Source of the DNA: a bacterium
Lineage (GTDB): Bacteria; Bacteroidota; Bacteroidia; CAILMK01; JACPUW01
Direction of reading: 5' to 3'
Length of the DNA stretch: 50,111 nt
Assembly: GCA_016124515.1 (NCBI GenBank)
Contig: WGNN01000141.1
Location: forward strand, 1-50,111
Below are positions 25,259 to 33,551 of this stretch, in pieces (position 1 is the stretch's first letter; every line of letters starts with the position of its first letter). The notes under the pieces are model-generated. The model did no database searches, was not told where the DNA came from, and saw only the letters and a list, made by a program, of their open reading frames with translations. The position numbers were made by a program, and so were the translations under genes.

Positions 25259-25756
25259 TCAGAACTTAAACGATACGTTGGCATATATGGGATTAATACC
25301 ATACGCAGTTCCAAAGGCAAGACCCAACAGCGGAATGCCTAATTCTATTTGCGCCCATTTGAGAAAACTACCTGTTCGCAGGCTCAAATTGTGGAAGGAT
25401 TGGCCACCTCAAATATGATAGTTCAGGTCAAATCCAACCTGATTTGACAAATTAATTCCGACATATTTGCTGTAAAAGCCAAAATTGAAACCTGTGGTGA
25501 CAGCAACTGATGTGTAAGTACCCATATCGCCATTAGATTCGCCGTAGGCTATATTAGAAAAATGGGCCGCTAATAATGGCCTAACATAAAAAGCCTTGAG
25601 TTTTTGTGGTACACGTTGGTAGAGCAGCGAGTAAGTATTCGCACTGCGAGTTTCGGATGCAATCATTCTGTATGAAAAGCCAAAAGCGTTTTTTTGAGCG
25701 TATGCGGATTGAATGCCTGCCAACAAAATCAATAGGATAGTAACGGTGTATTTCAT
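25259..25756 (-). pseudogene. Barrel-like outer-membrane protein gene with one in-frame TGA
   Basis: The ATG at 25756 starts a signal peptide (MKYTVTILLILLAGIQSAYAQ) and a frame of 115 codons ending in TGA at 25409-25411. The same frame is then open for 49 more codons (GGQSFHNLSLRTGSFLKW and onward) and ends at a natural stop at 25259, closing in NVSFKF, the kind of aromatic C-terminus found in small outer-membrane barrels. The whole frame is 165 residues with a single internal TGA at codon 116, so a substitution rather than a frameshift. Family unknown. The gene may be inactive, or the TGA a sequencing error. From 24880 to 25258 I see no gene. Confidence 0.7.
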
Positions 25757-25861
25757 GTGAACTGTTATTGCTAATGGTAAAAATACACATTTATTGCAAA
25801 AGGCTTCAATTCCTTACCTCGAAAGCGGTTGTAAAATTGGCATGTGCCAAAAGATTTGCGT

Positions 25862-26578
25862 TTAGAGTCTGATGCCCAATGATACTCCGATTGAAAAAAA
25901 ATGGCGATTGATTGGTGCGGCTTTTGACATGCCCAATATACCATATTGAATATATGGAAGCACAAAACAGGTAAATTTCTCGTTTTCATAAACATCCTTT
26001 CCTATACCAAGATTTGCCGAAAAATTGAAGGTTCTGTAATCAGTTGAACGATCTTCAATCGTTTTTGTTTCCGGCCTTTTGTTTGAGTAAATTTTCTTAA
26101 AGCTTTCGGTATTTGACAGATTGATGATACCACTTGTACCCACCACAAAATATGCTTTTTCACCTAAATATCGCTTGTAATATAATGGAAGCTCTATATT
26201 GTAGTGGTTGTATGTTACCCTCACATCAATAGGATATGAAGGGTCAACCGGATATCCCTGAAACACCGGACGATTATTTGCTTGAGATCGTAAGCGGTCG
26301 CCATTGTTTTGAAACCCCAACCCTATCCCAAACCTTGATTTTTCGCCCAATTGGTACTCAATAAATACAGTGGTACTAATGGATGCCTTGTAGGTTTCGT
26401 TGCGACTTAAAGAAGGCAATAGATTGAATGGGTCAGCTAAATCGGTTGTGAGGATGTCGCGCGAGAAATTTGGAAAAATGCCAAAGCCAAGTTGGTATTT
26501 CCTTTGGTTTTCTTGCGCCATTGCCTGTGTGGTAAACAAGAATAAAAGAAGGCTAAGGAAGGAGGTTTTCTTTTTCAT
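25862..26578 (-). CDS. Predicted outer-membrane beta-barrel (PorT-like) protein
   Basis: A 238-residue protein with a signal peptide (MKKKTSFLSLLLFLFTTQAMAQ) from the ATG at 26578; the TTG two codons upstream is unnecessary. The mature part shows alternating strands with aromatic girdle positions, for example VFIEYQLGEKSRFGIGLGF, YNIELPLYYKRYLGEKAYF and the C-terminal FFSIGVSLGIRL. The pattern resembles the PorT/OmpW-like eight-strand barrels common in Bacteroidota. A specific function is not apparent. It is followed on the minus strand by the interrupted barrel gene about 105 bases downstream. Confidence 0.72.
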   Translation of the reverse strand: MKKKTSFLSLLLFLFTTQAMAQENQRKYQLGFGIFPNFSRDILTTDLADPFNLLPSLSRNETYKASISTTVFIEYQLGEKSRFGIGLGFQNNGDRLRSQANNRPVFQGYPVDPSYPIDVRVTYNHYNIELPLYYKRYLGEKAYFVVGTSGIINLSNTESFKKIYSNKRPETKTIEDRSTDYRTFNFSANLGIGKDVYENEKFTCFVLPYIQYGILGMSKAAPINRHFFSIGVSLGIRL

Positions 26579-26737
26579 GGTCAAAATTTTTCAATAGCAA
26601 GTTTAACAAAAAAACCTATCAATAACCACCTATTTGGCCAAATCACCCTTTTTAATTCTAAAGCAAAAAAGTAGTATCTGCACAAAAAAAGGCCAAACGC
26701 TTTTTGGCATTTGTGTGTGAAAACCGGCAATTGCGGC

Positions 26738-27259
26738 CTAATATGAACCGAAAATGACTCGTATCTTCTCAAGCAGTCCGTTCGCTGCAAAATAGAAGGA
26801 AAGGCTGCTGAATTTGTCATCTTCTCTAAAGGTGTAAGACATAACCATTTCATCAACAAATTGGTCTATTGATTCCGGAGTGCCGAATTTGTCAACAACA
26901 AGGGCGGAATCTAAAGCAGCAACCAACACTCCATTGAGCGCCAAGGTAGATTTTGGATAAATGGTCATGGTAGGTGCATCGGTGGTTTTATTCAATTTAT
27001 TGAGCATAAAATAAGAGTACCGCACCACCAATTGCTTTTGGTCATAATAAAATTCTGTATAGGCAAGTGATTTGGGCACAGGGTCTTGGCTCAGTGGATC
27101 GAAAAAGTAGGTAGAGTCCGGTGCGCCCAACTTTTGCAACATGTTGCCATAGCTAAAACGGTAGTCAAGCGCTCCTATGCCGGGTGTTATCGTAATATTT
27201 TGTGAGAAAGCATTTGCAGTGGAAATGACAATACAAAGTATAAACCAAATTTTTATCAT
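26738..27259 (-). CDS. Secreted protein of unknown function
   Basis: A 173-residue protein starting at the ATG at 27259 with a short signal peptide (MIKIWFILCIVISTANAFSQ). A longer in-frame extension to 27346 was rejected because it would put 29 polar residues ahead of the signal. The mature protein has a repeated style of KLGAPDSTYF and KFGTPESID, two related loops about 90 residues apart, which may mean an internal duplication. No known family recognised. It lies 91 bases downstream of the serine hydrolase gene. Confidence 0.62.
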   Translation of the reverse strand: MIKIWFILCIVISTANAFSQNITITPGIGALDYRFSYGNMLQKLGAPDSTYFFDPLSQDPVPKSLAYTEFYYDQKQLVVRYSYFMLNKLNKTTDAPTMTIYPKSTLALNGVLVAALDSALVVDKFGTPESIDQFVDEMVMSYTFREDDKFSSLSFYFAANGLLEKIRVIFGSY

Positions 27260-27350
27260 TAGTTTTTGTTTGGTCAAATTCAAAAATAGGATATTAGTTG
27301 TGTTCTTAATTGAAAATGAATGAATGGAACCATAAGAAAACCCCAAAACT

Positions 27351-28877
27351 TTATAACCTGACGGCGGATTGGCCGTAAAGTGTAAAGTTCTTGAAACTAT
27401 CAGCGGCAGAAAATGATATTCTCACACCTGTGTTTTCATTGATAAATTGGAGCTCATCCCCTTCAATCGCCACCATTTCGTACGCATCACCATTTGGGAA
27501 ATGTAAAGTCAACTGCTCTGCATTTTCGTCATTTGTTATAGAAAGTGCTATTTGCTCATTCCACAAATAATTGCCGGCCAATTCTTTTAAAACTGCTGAG
27601 CCTACGGTTTTACGCTGCACCACTTCTTGTCTGAAATGCGGCCAACCATACACTTGCGCTGCCGACATAAGCAGTTCATTTCCAAGGGATACACCATTAT
27701 CAGAATTGGTTAAATACACCAATCCTTTGCCCGATTCAAGGTTTATGGTCATGCCACTTCGGTATCCGGTATTGCCGCCATAGTGGGTCAATGTTATTTC
27801 ATCCCCGTCATGGTTTATTATAAAACCAAATACCAACCCTTCGCGCTCGTGGCTGAGTATGGTTTCCATATCTTGCCGGGTAAAAACGGTACTTTTTCCG
27901 TGGTATGCATTATATATTTCTATCATAAACTTAGCCAAATCGTGGGCAGTGGTCCAAAGCCCTGCCGCTGCTTGTTGCGGGTAGTTGTGCCAGCCGCCCG
28001 ATACCATTTGGCCGTTTTGTGTGTAGGCATTGGCAACCGATTGTGAGTCTGTTGGTTGCAACGGCTGCGTAAATTCGGAATGGTTCATGTGCAGCGGGTT
28101 TAGAATCCATGTTTTCATGAGTGTGGCAAATGATTCGCCCAAATGGTCTTGAAGCGCCAACTCGGCCAAGGTATAGGCACCACCGGAATAAGCAAGCACT
28201 TCGTCGGGCGTGGAAACAACTTCAATAGCCGGCGTGTGTACACCTTCAGCGCCTGATAGTATCGCTTCATCCGTTGGCATTTCAAACGATTGGTCGTAGC
28301 CTTCGTAGCCTCCCGAACTTATACCGGAAGTATGAGAAAAAATGTTGCGGAAAGTAACGGGGTGCTCATCGGTTTGTCGCCCTTCGGGTAAAATATAATG
28401 GTGGAGATAATGCTGGATATTCTCATCAAAATCTATAACACCGACAGCTTGCATGCGCCAGGCAGCCATAAAAGTGACCGGCTTTGAAAGTGATGCCGCC
28501 TGAAAAATACTCGTGCAGTTCAAATCCTTTTCATTGGCGAAATTGGGGTTTGTATATACCGCTGTCCATTCAAGTTGGCCCTTGTTTATGAGAGCCAACG
28601 AAAGTGCCGGGATTTGATAGGAAACCAATTTTTCGGCTATGGAAGCCAGCTTTTCTTCTTCGCCGGCAAATTTTATTTGCTTTCGAATTCCCTGCTCCAA
28701 CTGCTTTTGTTTTTCACTTGAAGCATCGGAACCTATACAAGTTAAAGGTACCTTTTTTTCGCTTGTTTGGCCACTTTTTGTGCTTTTTGTACCGCAAGCG
28801 TAAAGCACCATTATGAGAACAAAGAGTCCTCCTGTCAACTTTACTAATTTGCGCGCATTACACTTCATACAGGGCAT
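27351..28877 (-). CDS. Lipoprotein serine hydrolase, beta-lactamase / class C PBP-like family
   Basis: A 508-residue protein with a lipoprotein signal (VLYAC, lipidated C28). The serine hydrolase motif SLSK (S129-K132) matches SxxK, YSG (in AYSGGAYTLAE) matches the YxN/YSx position, and HYGGNTGYRSGM matches the H/KxG position. These are the class C beta-lactamase / penicillin-binding-protein-type (S12) features. A C-terminal beta domain (about residues 420-508) is common in the family's multi-domain members. Substrates may be peptides, esters or D-amino acid bonds; beta-lactamase activity is not implied. Two ATGs (28877 and 28868) are both possible. Nothing further was found in 28878-29218 apart from the composition change noted separately. 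Confidence 0.88.
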   Translation of the reverse strand: MPCMKCNARKLVKLTGGLFVLIMVLYACGTKSTKSGQTSEKKVPLTCIGSDASSEKQKQLEQGIRKQIKFAGEEEKLASIAEKLVSYQIPALSLALINKGQLEWTAVYTNPNFANEKDLNCTSIFQAASLSKPVTFMAAWRMQAVGVIDFDENIQHYLHHYILPEGRQTDEHPVTFRNIFSHTSGISSGGYEGYDQSFEMPTDEAILSGAEGVHTPAIEVVSTPDEVLAYSGGAYTLAELALQDHLGESFATLMKTWILNPLHMNHSEFTQPLQPTDSQSVANAYTQNGQMVSGGWHNYPQQAAAGLWTTAHDLAKFMIEIYNAYHGKSTVFTRQDMETILSHEREGLVFGFIINHDGDEITLTHYGGNTGYRSGMTINLESGKGLVYLTNSDNGVSLGNELLMSAAQVYGWPHFRQEVVQRKTVGSAVLKELAGNYLWNEQIALSITNDENAEQLTLHFPNGDAYEMVAIEGDELQFINENTGVRISFSAADSFKNFTLYGQSAVRL

Positions 28878-29218
28878 TTTTTTGCAAAGGCAAAAGCTTT
28901 TTTTAAAACAGGAATATAGCGTTTATTGTGGATGGCTAATGATGGCAAATAGTGTTCGCTATAGGTTGATCCCTTTTTGAACTCTGGTGATGGATGGGAA
29001 AGCTATGGCTCCATTTATAAGTAATGCGCTCTAAAACAGAATTGAACATGTAAGGCAATTACAATCGCTTGGGCTAAAATAACTTACCGTAAAAGCACAT
29101 TTTATAACAGTCAGTGCGCCGAAAGGCAGAGCTCCAACGCTACTACAGGCGTGGCAGATGAGCCGCAGCCTACTGCACTATCTTAGAGCTTGATTGTTAG
29201 CGATTTGGGACTTTTCCA
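28878..29218. other. 341-bp gene-free stretch at the left edge of the caspase cassette
   Basis: No ORF, tRNA or terminator was recognised. About 29110-29180 is markedly GC-richer than the AT-rich sequence around it and contains short inverted segments (for example AGTGC/GCACT), which could be an exchange boundary. I see no matching copy beyond the right side of the cassette. Confidence 0.4.
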
Positions 29219-30760
29219 TCATTTTTTGCCTTTACTCTCTTTTTTCCATTCATCAAATATTCGTGATATTGTGTTTCCGGATAAACTAAGTTGACTGGAA
29301 ATATCATTTATACTGATGTTGTCATTTTGGTTTAACATATCTGAGATTGTGGTCCGAACCCAATTTTTTTCAGATTCAGAATCTACATAAGAACTCTTAA
29401 TAAAATTGATAACATTGGGTTTTAAAAGATTCTGAATACCTATTTCAAATTTGTCAACTTTCGGACCAATTTCTTTAAATCCCTTTTCTAATTCTGGTTC
29501 ATCTTTCGGTTTTTTGTATACTGGAATTGGTTTAAAAGTGTTGAATGGACTATCGTAATATAGCGTTTCGGAAATAAAATCATTGATGCTGTTTTTTGAA
29601 ATCAATCTTCTGTTTTTTACTGATGCGTTTTTAATTGCTTCAAATCCTATTCTTAACATTGGTGTTCCTTTTACTGCTGTTTTTTCAAAGTTTGTGTTTG
29701 AAAAATGTTCTGCTGCAAGAATATTAAGTGCTCTAAGGTCAGGCGATTCATCATTATCCTTTAGGATAACACGCTGCATGTTTTGAGTAATGATATTAAA
29801 CAGGTTATCGTTTCTTGTCTGTGGACTTTTAAAATAAGCGTAGGAGCAAATCAAACCAAGCATTGGCGATTCATACTTGCCATATGCAGCAATTTCTATA
29901 AGTTCTTCATCAACAGAGTAATCTCCATTTTGAAGTTTGTCCAACAAAATATCAATGTATTTATTTGTCTCTGCTTTGGGATTGAACTCTCTATATGCTG
30001 AAATAAAAATTCGTGTCGTTCCAAAAAGAGGAACCTCTCCTAATGTCATAAAAAATTGAGTGTGCCAATTTTTAAAAACATAAATGGGAATTTGCCTTGG
30101 CTCATTTCCATGATAAATCAAATAGTAAATACCATTAGGCAGCATTGCATTAAAAGCTAACCAACCATCATTTTCATTCACTTCAAGTCCGCTTCGTGAA
30201 TCAAATTGAAGTATCTGTTCGCCAAATTCATCTACTATTTCGAAGTCCTGATAGAAAGATTTAGCCCACTTACTCCTCAAGGAGTTATACTTATCAATGG
30301 AAGGAAATCGCATGAAAATAAACAACGAAGAATTTGACGGACTTGTGTTGTTAGAATTGTAAGTAAAAGTGTCTCTTTTGCTCAGGTCTATAGCTGGGTA
30401 AGTGTAATATTCATGAGATGAGCCGTATGTCTTAATATTCCCACCGCTCAATAATGCAGAAGAAAATTGTTGGGGTGGCTCAATAATATTTGATTGTGAT
30501 GAACTGGAATATTCACTCGACACTAAATACTCTTTATCTGCATCTACTGTTATTACCTTGTCATTTATTTCAGCATTCATTTCAACTCTAACCGTGTAAA
30601 GTCCTTTTTTGAGTTGAAACTGGTATTGGTATCTTGATTTTTCAATTGGTGAAACAATTCTATTACCAGAATCGAAAACTACAATCTTTACAAGATATTT
30701 AAACTCGTCAGCGACTCTTATTCGCAGTTGAAAACGAATTGATGATTTAGAAGTTGACAT
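29219..30760 (-). CDS. 513-residue protein of unknown function, third gene of the caspase cassette
   Basis: The start is the ATG at 30760, which overlaps the end of the caspase gene by 14 bases; an open extension to 30895 lies inside that gene and is rejected. Residues about 8-82 look like a beta-sandwich (RFQLRIRVADEF, then LKKGLYTVRVE), with a second similar region around 175-255 (LPNGIYYLIYHG, then TTRIFISAY). The middle is helical (KYIDILLDKLQNG, ELIEIAAYGKYESPMLGLICSYAYF). The C-terminus has a helix-turn-helix-like end (ISINDISSQLSLSGNTISRIF, read at about 482-502). No catalytic motif. It is probably a partner, adaptor or substrate of the caspase-like protein. Confidence 0.75.
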   Translation of the reverse strand: MSTSKSSIRFQLRIRVADEFKYLVKIVVFDSGNRIVSPIEKSRYQYQFQLKKGLYTVRVEMNAEINDKVITVDADKEYLVSSEYSSSSQSNIIEPPQQFSSALLSGGNIKTYGSSHEYYTYPAIDLSKRDTFTYNSNNTSPSNSSLFIFMRFPSIDKYNSLRSKWAKSFYQDFEIVDEFGEQILQFDSRSGLEVNENDGWLAFNAMLPNGIYYLIYHGNEPRQIPIYVFKNWHTQFFMTLGEVPLFGTTRIFISAYREFNPKAETNKYIDILLDKLQNGDYSVDEELIEIAAYGKYESPMLGLICSYAYFKSPQTRNDNLFNIITQNMQRVILKDNDESPDLRALNILAAEHFSNTNFEKTAVKGTPMLRIGFEAIKNASVKNRRLISKNSINDFISETLYYDSPFNTFKPIPVYKKPKDEPELEKGFKEIGPKVDKFEIGIQNLLKPNVINFIKSSYVDSESEKNWVRTTISDMLNQNDNISINDISSQLSLSGNTISRIFDEWKKESKGKK

Positions 30761-31760
30761 TGAAATTATTTTGAGAAGGTGAAACTTGAAATGATTTATT
30801 CTCATCTGTAACTGTATCTCTAAGAAGATATAATCCTTTAGGAAGTGGTCTTGAGTAGTTTTTCTTTTGACTTGGATCATATGTTTCAACAACATTTAGT
30901 TCCCCGTCAATAATTTCAACTAGATTATTTCTCGCTGCTCCGAAAGTGAAATTCACAACTGACTGAACCACCTGAGCTGAAACCAAAGCAGTGTTATTTG
31001 AATAAGTGTGTGAAATGTCGGGGATTTGCTTATAGCCCTGTTTCTTTGCTAATTCTGGAGTTTCTTTAATAAGAAAATCACGAAGGTCATCTGCACCTAC
31101 ATTTCCATTGTTGGCTGCTCCACCATTCAAACCTTCAATTAAAACGGTTGTGAATGCCCCTCTCATTTCCGATTCAACAGATTCAACTTCGTAGGATTGG
31201 TCTTGGTATTGAGTTGCGTAAGCAACAAACATTTTTGTTTGTCCCGCTGCTTGTGCTGGAACTGGAATTGAAAAAGTTGGCGCTTTAGGTTTGATATTAA
31301 TTTTTGTATTGCGACAACAATCAGCTACAAAAAATATCTCTTCAAAGTAACCGTATTGTTTGATGCTGTCCTTATAATCCTCAGAAGATAAAGCGGATTG
31401 TCTTCGGTACTCAGACCAGTTTGCAAGGCATAGAGCTGTATTTGTGGTGTTGTCCAGTGTTCCTAAACCATGCCCTGCAAAATAAAAATACAATCGTCTT
31501 GCACTGCCTCCTTTAGCTTGAATTGCTGTTTCAATTTCAAGAAACGCATCATCAATTTCATCTTGCAATGGCTTTAAAGGATTAGGAGAAGAAATGATTT
31601 TTTTGATGTTAGCACCAGGCACATTGCCACCTGTAGCACTGGCTAACCATGTTTCCAATTTGTTTGCATCGTTAACTGCACCTTGCAAAGTTTTTAAACC
31701 CTTTTGCGTTGTTGGGGTGTAATCGTTAATGCCAATAATAATTGCGAAATCTTTTTCCAT
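30747..31760 (-). CDS. Caspase-like (C14) peptidase with C-terminal beta domain
   Basis: A 337-residue cytoplasmic protein. The first strand FAIIIGINDY, the catalytic histidine H97 in YFYFAGHGLG and the catalytic cysteine C149 in FFVADCCRN are the caspase/metacaspase signature; D147 before it fits the basic-P1 pocket of metacaspases. A MFVAYATQ strand and a GAFTTVLIEGL helix complete the fold (about residues 1-262). Residues 268-337 form a short beta domain with PLPKGLYLLRDT, similar to the N-terminal region of the next protein. The gene starts directly after the stop of the alpha/beta hydrolase gene and its end overlaps the third gene. Bacterial caspase-like proteases are often effectors that cut a partner or kill the cell on infection. 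Confidence 0.88.
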   Translation of the reverse strand: MEKDFAIIIGINDYTPTTQKGLKTLQGAVNDANKLETWLASATGGNVPGANIKKIISSPNPLKPLQDEIDDAFLEIETAIQAKGGSARRLYFYFAGHGLGTLDNTTNTALCLANWSEYRRQSALSSEDYKDSIKQYGYFEEIFFVADCCRNTKINIKPKAPTFSIPVPAQAAGQTKMFVAYATQYQDQSYEVESVESEMRGAFTTVLIEGLNGGAANNGNVGADDLRDFLIKETPELAKKQGYKQIPDISHTYSNNTALVSAQVVQSVVNFTFGAARNNLVEIIDGELNVVETYDPSQKKNYSRPLPKGLYLLRDTVTDENKSFQVSPSQNNFNVNF

Positions 31761-33194
31761 TTAAGTTAGCATGAATTTTATACTGCCTATTGTTTCATCG
31801 TCATCATCAAAACCTCCATGAGATAATGATTGAGTTCTCAAACCTTCTGGTGCAGTTCCATCGGTTTGCGAAAACGCAACTCTGTTTTGATCTGCTTCAT
31901 AAATAAAATTATGTACTGCTGTAATTTCATTTACTGAATCGTAAGGTGTTATGGCTCTAATATGTCTCTCAAGTCCTAAAATATATGCGTCAAAATCATT
32001 TCCTTTATTCTCCAAAATACCTGAAATCAAATACAACAAAGAGTGCGTATATAGGTAAGGAACCAGAACGTCTCTCTTCTCATTAACTTCAGTCATAGTA
32101 AATATTCTGAAAGTTTTAAAACGGTTTTGATGCAAAACAATTTCTTCTCTGAATAAATCAACCCTGCAAGCTGGTGCCATGAAAATAATATTATTATAAA
32201 TGAGTTCAGGGTAGGTTGCAGCGCTCATCTTTAGAAGATTACAAATTGCTATTGAACCTGCACTGTGTCCAACCAAATTTACCTGAATCTCAGGATACTT
32301 TTTGTGATAGGTGACTAATTTATCAAAAAGATACCTGCCTGCGAATTGATTAATATCTGAAATTCCTGTGTTGTCTTTCCACATGTCGTTTGATTTCACT
32401 TTCATGTTATTCCAAACCCATGCTCCCAATTCAGCAATATAAAGTTCTCTTAAAAGTTCTTCAATGATAGTCGGGTAAAAATCGTGATCGCGTTTTATTA
32501 CAAATCTTTTAATCACTCTAAAAGCAATTTTTGCAACACTCTTAATTAGTAATGCTGTATTAATAATTCCTCTTGATTGCCCACCTTTTGGATTTTGAAC
32601 AGTAATTTCTGTCTCGCCAAGAATTGAAATAAGTTCAAGGTCAGCTTCAATTTCAAACTTAAATTCTCCTTCTAAATCTTCTGGCTTTGCTGGGAGGTTA
32701 GCTGTTGCATCTGCTCCTCGTCCTTTTGATTCAAGGTTTGTTTGCGTATAGTTCTCAAATGGAATCTTCTTACTTAATTCTGAGTCTATCTGAGCATTTG
32801 TGAGCGTAACTCCAGCTCCTCGACCTTCCGCGATATCAAAACCTAACTTAGAGGCAAGTTTCTTTGTTAAAATTTTAATCAGTTTGCCAAAGAGCTTTGT
32901 CTCGGAAATTTTTCCGATGTTGGCAGAAACTGTTTCCATTAATCCTGTTTCCCACACAAGACAAATTGATCTTTGATTAATACTGCTAAAATGTTTCTCC
33001 ATTTTAATAGCAGTTTCCATACCTGTCTTTTCGTTTACAAGTCCTCCATGAAAATAGAAAGTAATCCTCTTGATGTTTTCTGTCTCAAACTTTTGAAACA
33101 TAGCATCAATGTCTGCTGGAATTGAGTGGTATGAACCCGATGGTTTGAATGTTCCCTGAGGTCCAACATTTACTAAGAAGTCTTTTGTTTCCAT
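31761..33194 (-). CDS. Alpha/beta hydrolase, first gene of the caspase cassette
   Basis: A 477-residue cytoplasmic protein. The nucleophile elbow LVGHSAGS (S311) follows a helical core; HGG at 49-51 in ITFYFHGGLVN is the oxyanion region, and SHGGFDDDD near the C-terminus (H459) is placed as the catalytic histidine. Residues about 120-210 are an unusual insertion of low-complexity, charged sequence before the central helices. Members are esterases, lipases or peptidases; the substrate is unknown. It is the promoter-proximal gene, its stop adjoins the caspase ATG with no gap, and all three genes share the same AT-rich codon usage, so they look like one functional unit. Confidence 0.85.
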   Translation of the reverse strand: METKDFLVNVGPQGTFKPSGSYHSIPADIDAMFQKFETENIKRITFYFHGGLVNEKTGMETAIKMEKHFSSINQRSICLVWETGLMETVSANIGKISETKLFGKLIKILTKKLASKLGFDIAEGRGAGVTLTNAQIDSELSKKIPFENYTQTNLESKGRGADATANLPAKPEDLEGEFKFEIEADLELISILGETEITVQNPKGGQSRGIINTALLIKSVAKIAFRVIKRFVIKRDHDFYPTIIEELLRELYIAELGAWVWNNMKVKSNDMWKDNTGISDINQFAGRYLFDKLVTYHKKYPEIQVNLVGHSAGSIAICNLLKMSAATYPELIYNNIIFMAPACRVDLFREEIVLHQNRFKTFRIFTMTEVNEKRDVLVPYLYTHSLLYLISGILENKGNDFDAYILGLERHIRAITPYDSVNEITAVHNFIYEADQNRVAFSQTDGTAPEGLRTQSLSHGGFDDDDETIGSIKFMLT

Positions 33195-33352
33195 ATTGTT
33201 TCTCTTATATTTAATTGTTTGTTGCTGATATGCTGACTATTTGTATCCTGTCTGGTTTTTTAGCCTGACCGCTACCCTCTTCGAATATCATAGTAAGCAA
33301 TACTTTAAATAAGCAGTAACCTAAATAGAGCTGCAACCTTTCCATCACCGAA

Positions 33353-33360
33353 CAAACATA
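33353..33360 (-). promoter_or_regulatory. Possible -7 box for the caspase cassette
   Basis: On the minus strand TATGTTTG matches TAnnTTTG. It is about 160 bases before the hydrolase start, and the nearest TTG upstream is only 10 bases away, so the -33 element is not convincing. No gene was recognised in 33195-33551 apart from this box. Confidence 0.3.
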
Positions 33361-33551
33361 CACAAAAAGACAAACCGACACTTTGGCTTTCACTCAGGTG
33401 TGGCAAAATTTTCATGGGCGGCAAGCTACCCCCAAAAAATGGTTTTTATTGCGGCAGCAGGTAGTTTCAGGCGGTCAATTAGCACACATTATTAATGACT
33501 TGTGCCCGGTGCAAAAGGCAAAAATGTGCTGCGGGCTATTAACTTGCGCTC

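Noticed and set aside
25409-25411. TGA as a selenocysteine codon
   Set aside because: No selenocysteine insertion element or machinery is visible, and the expected residue at this position (an ordinary barrel strand) gives no reason for it.
29105-29180. tRNA or integron attC site in the GC-rich patch
   Set aside because: No cloverleaf and no clear core sites could be formed; only a few short inverted segments.
30761-30895. N-terminal extension of the third cassette protein
   Set aside because: It lies wholly inside the caspase gene in another frame; the ATG at 30760 fits an operon start.
33211-33393. 60-codon minus-strand ORF upstream of the caspase cassette
   Set aside because: It spans the possible promoter, has no domain, and is short; probably chance.
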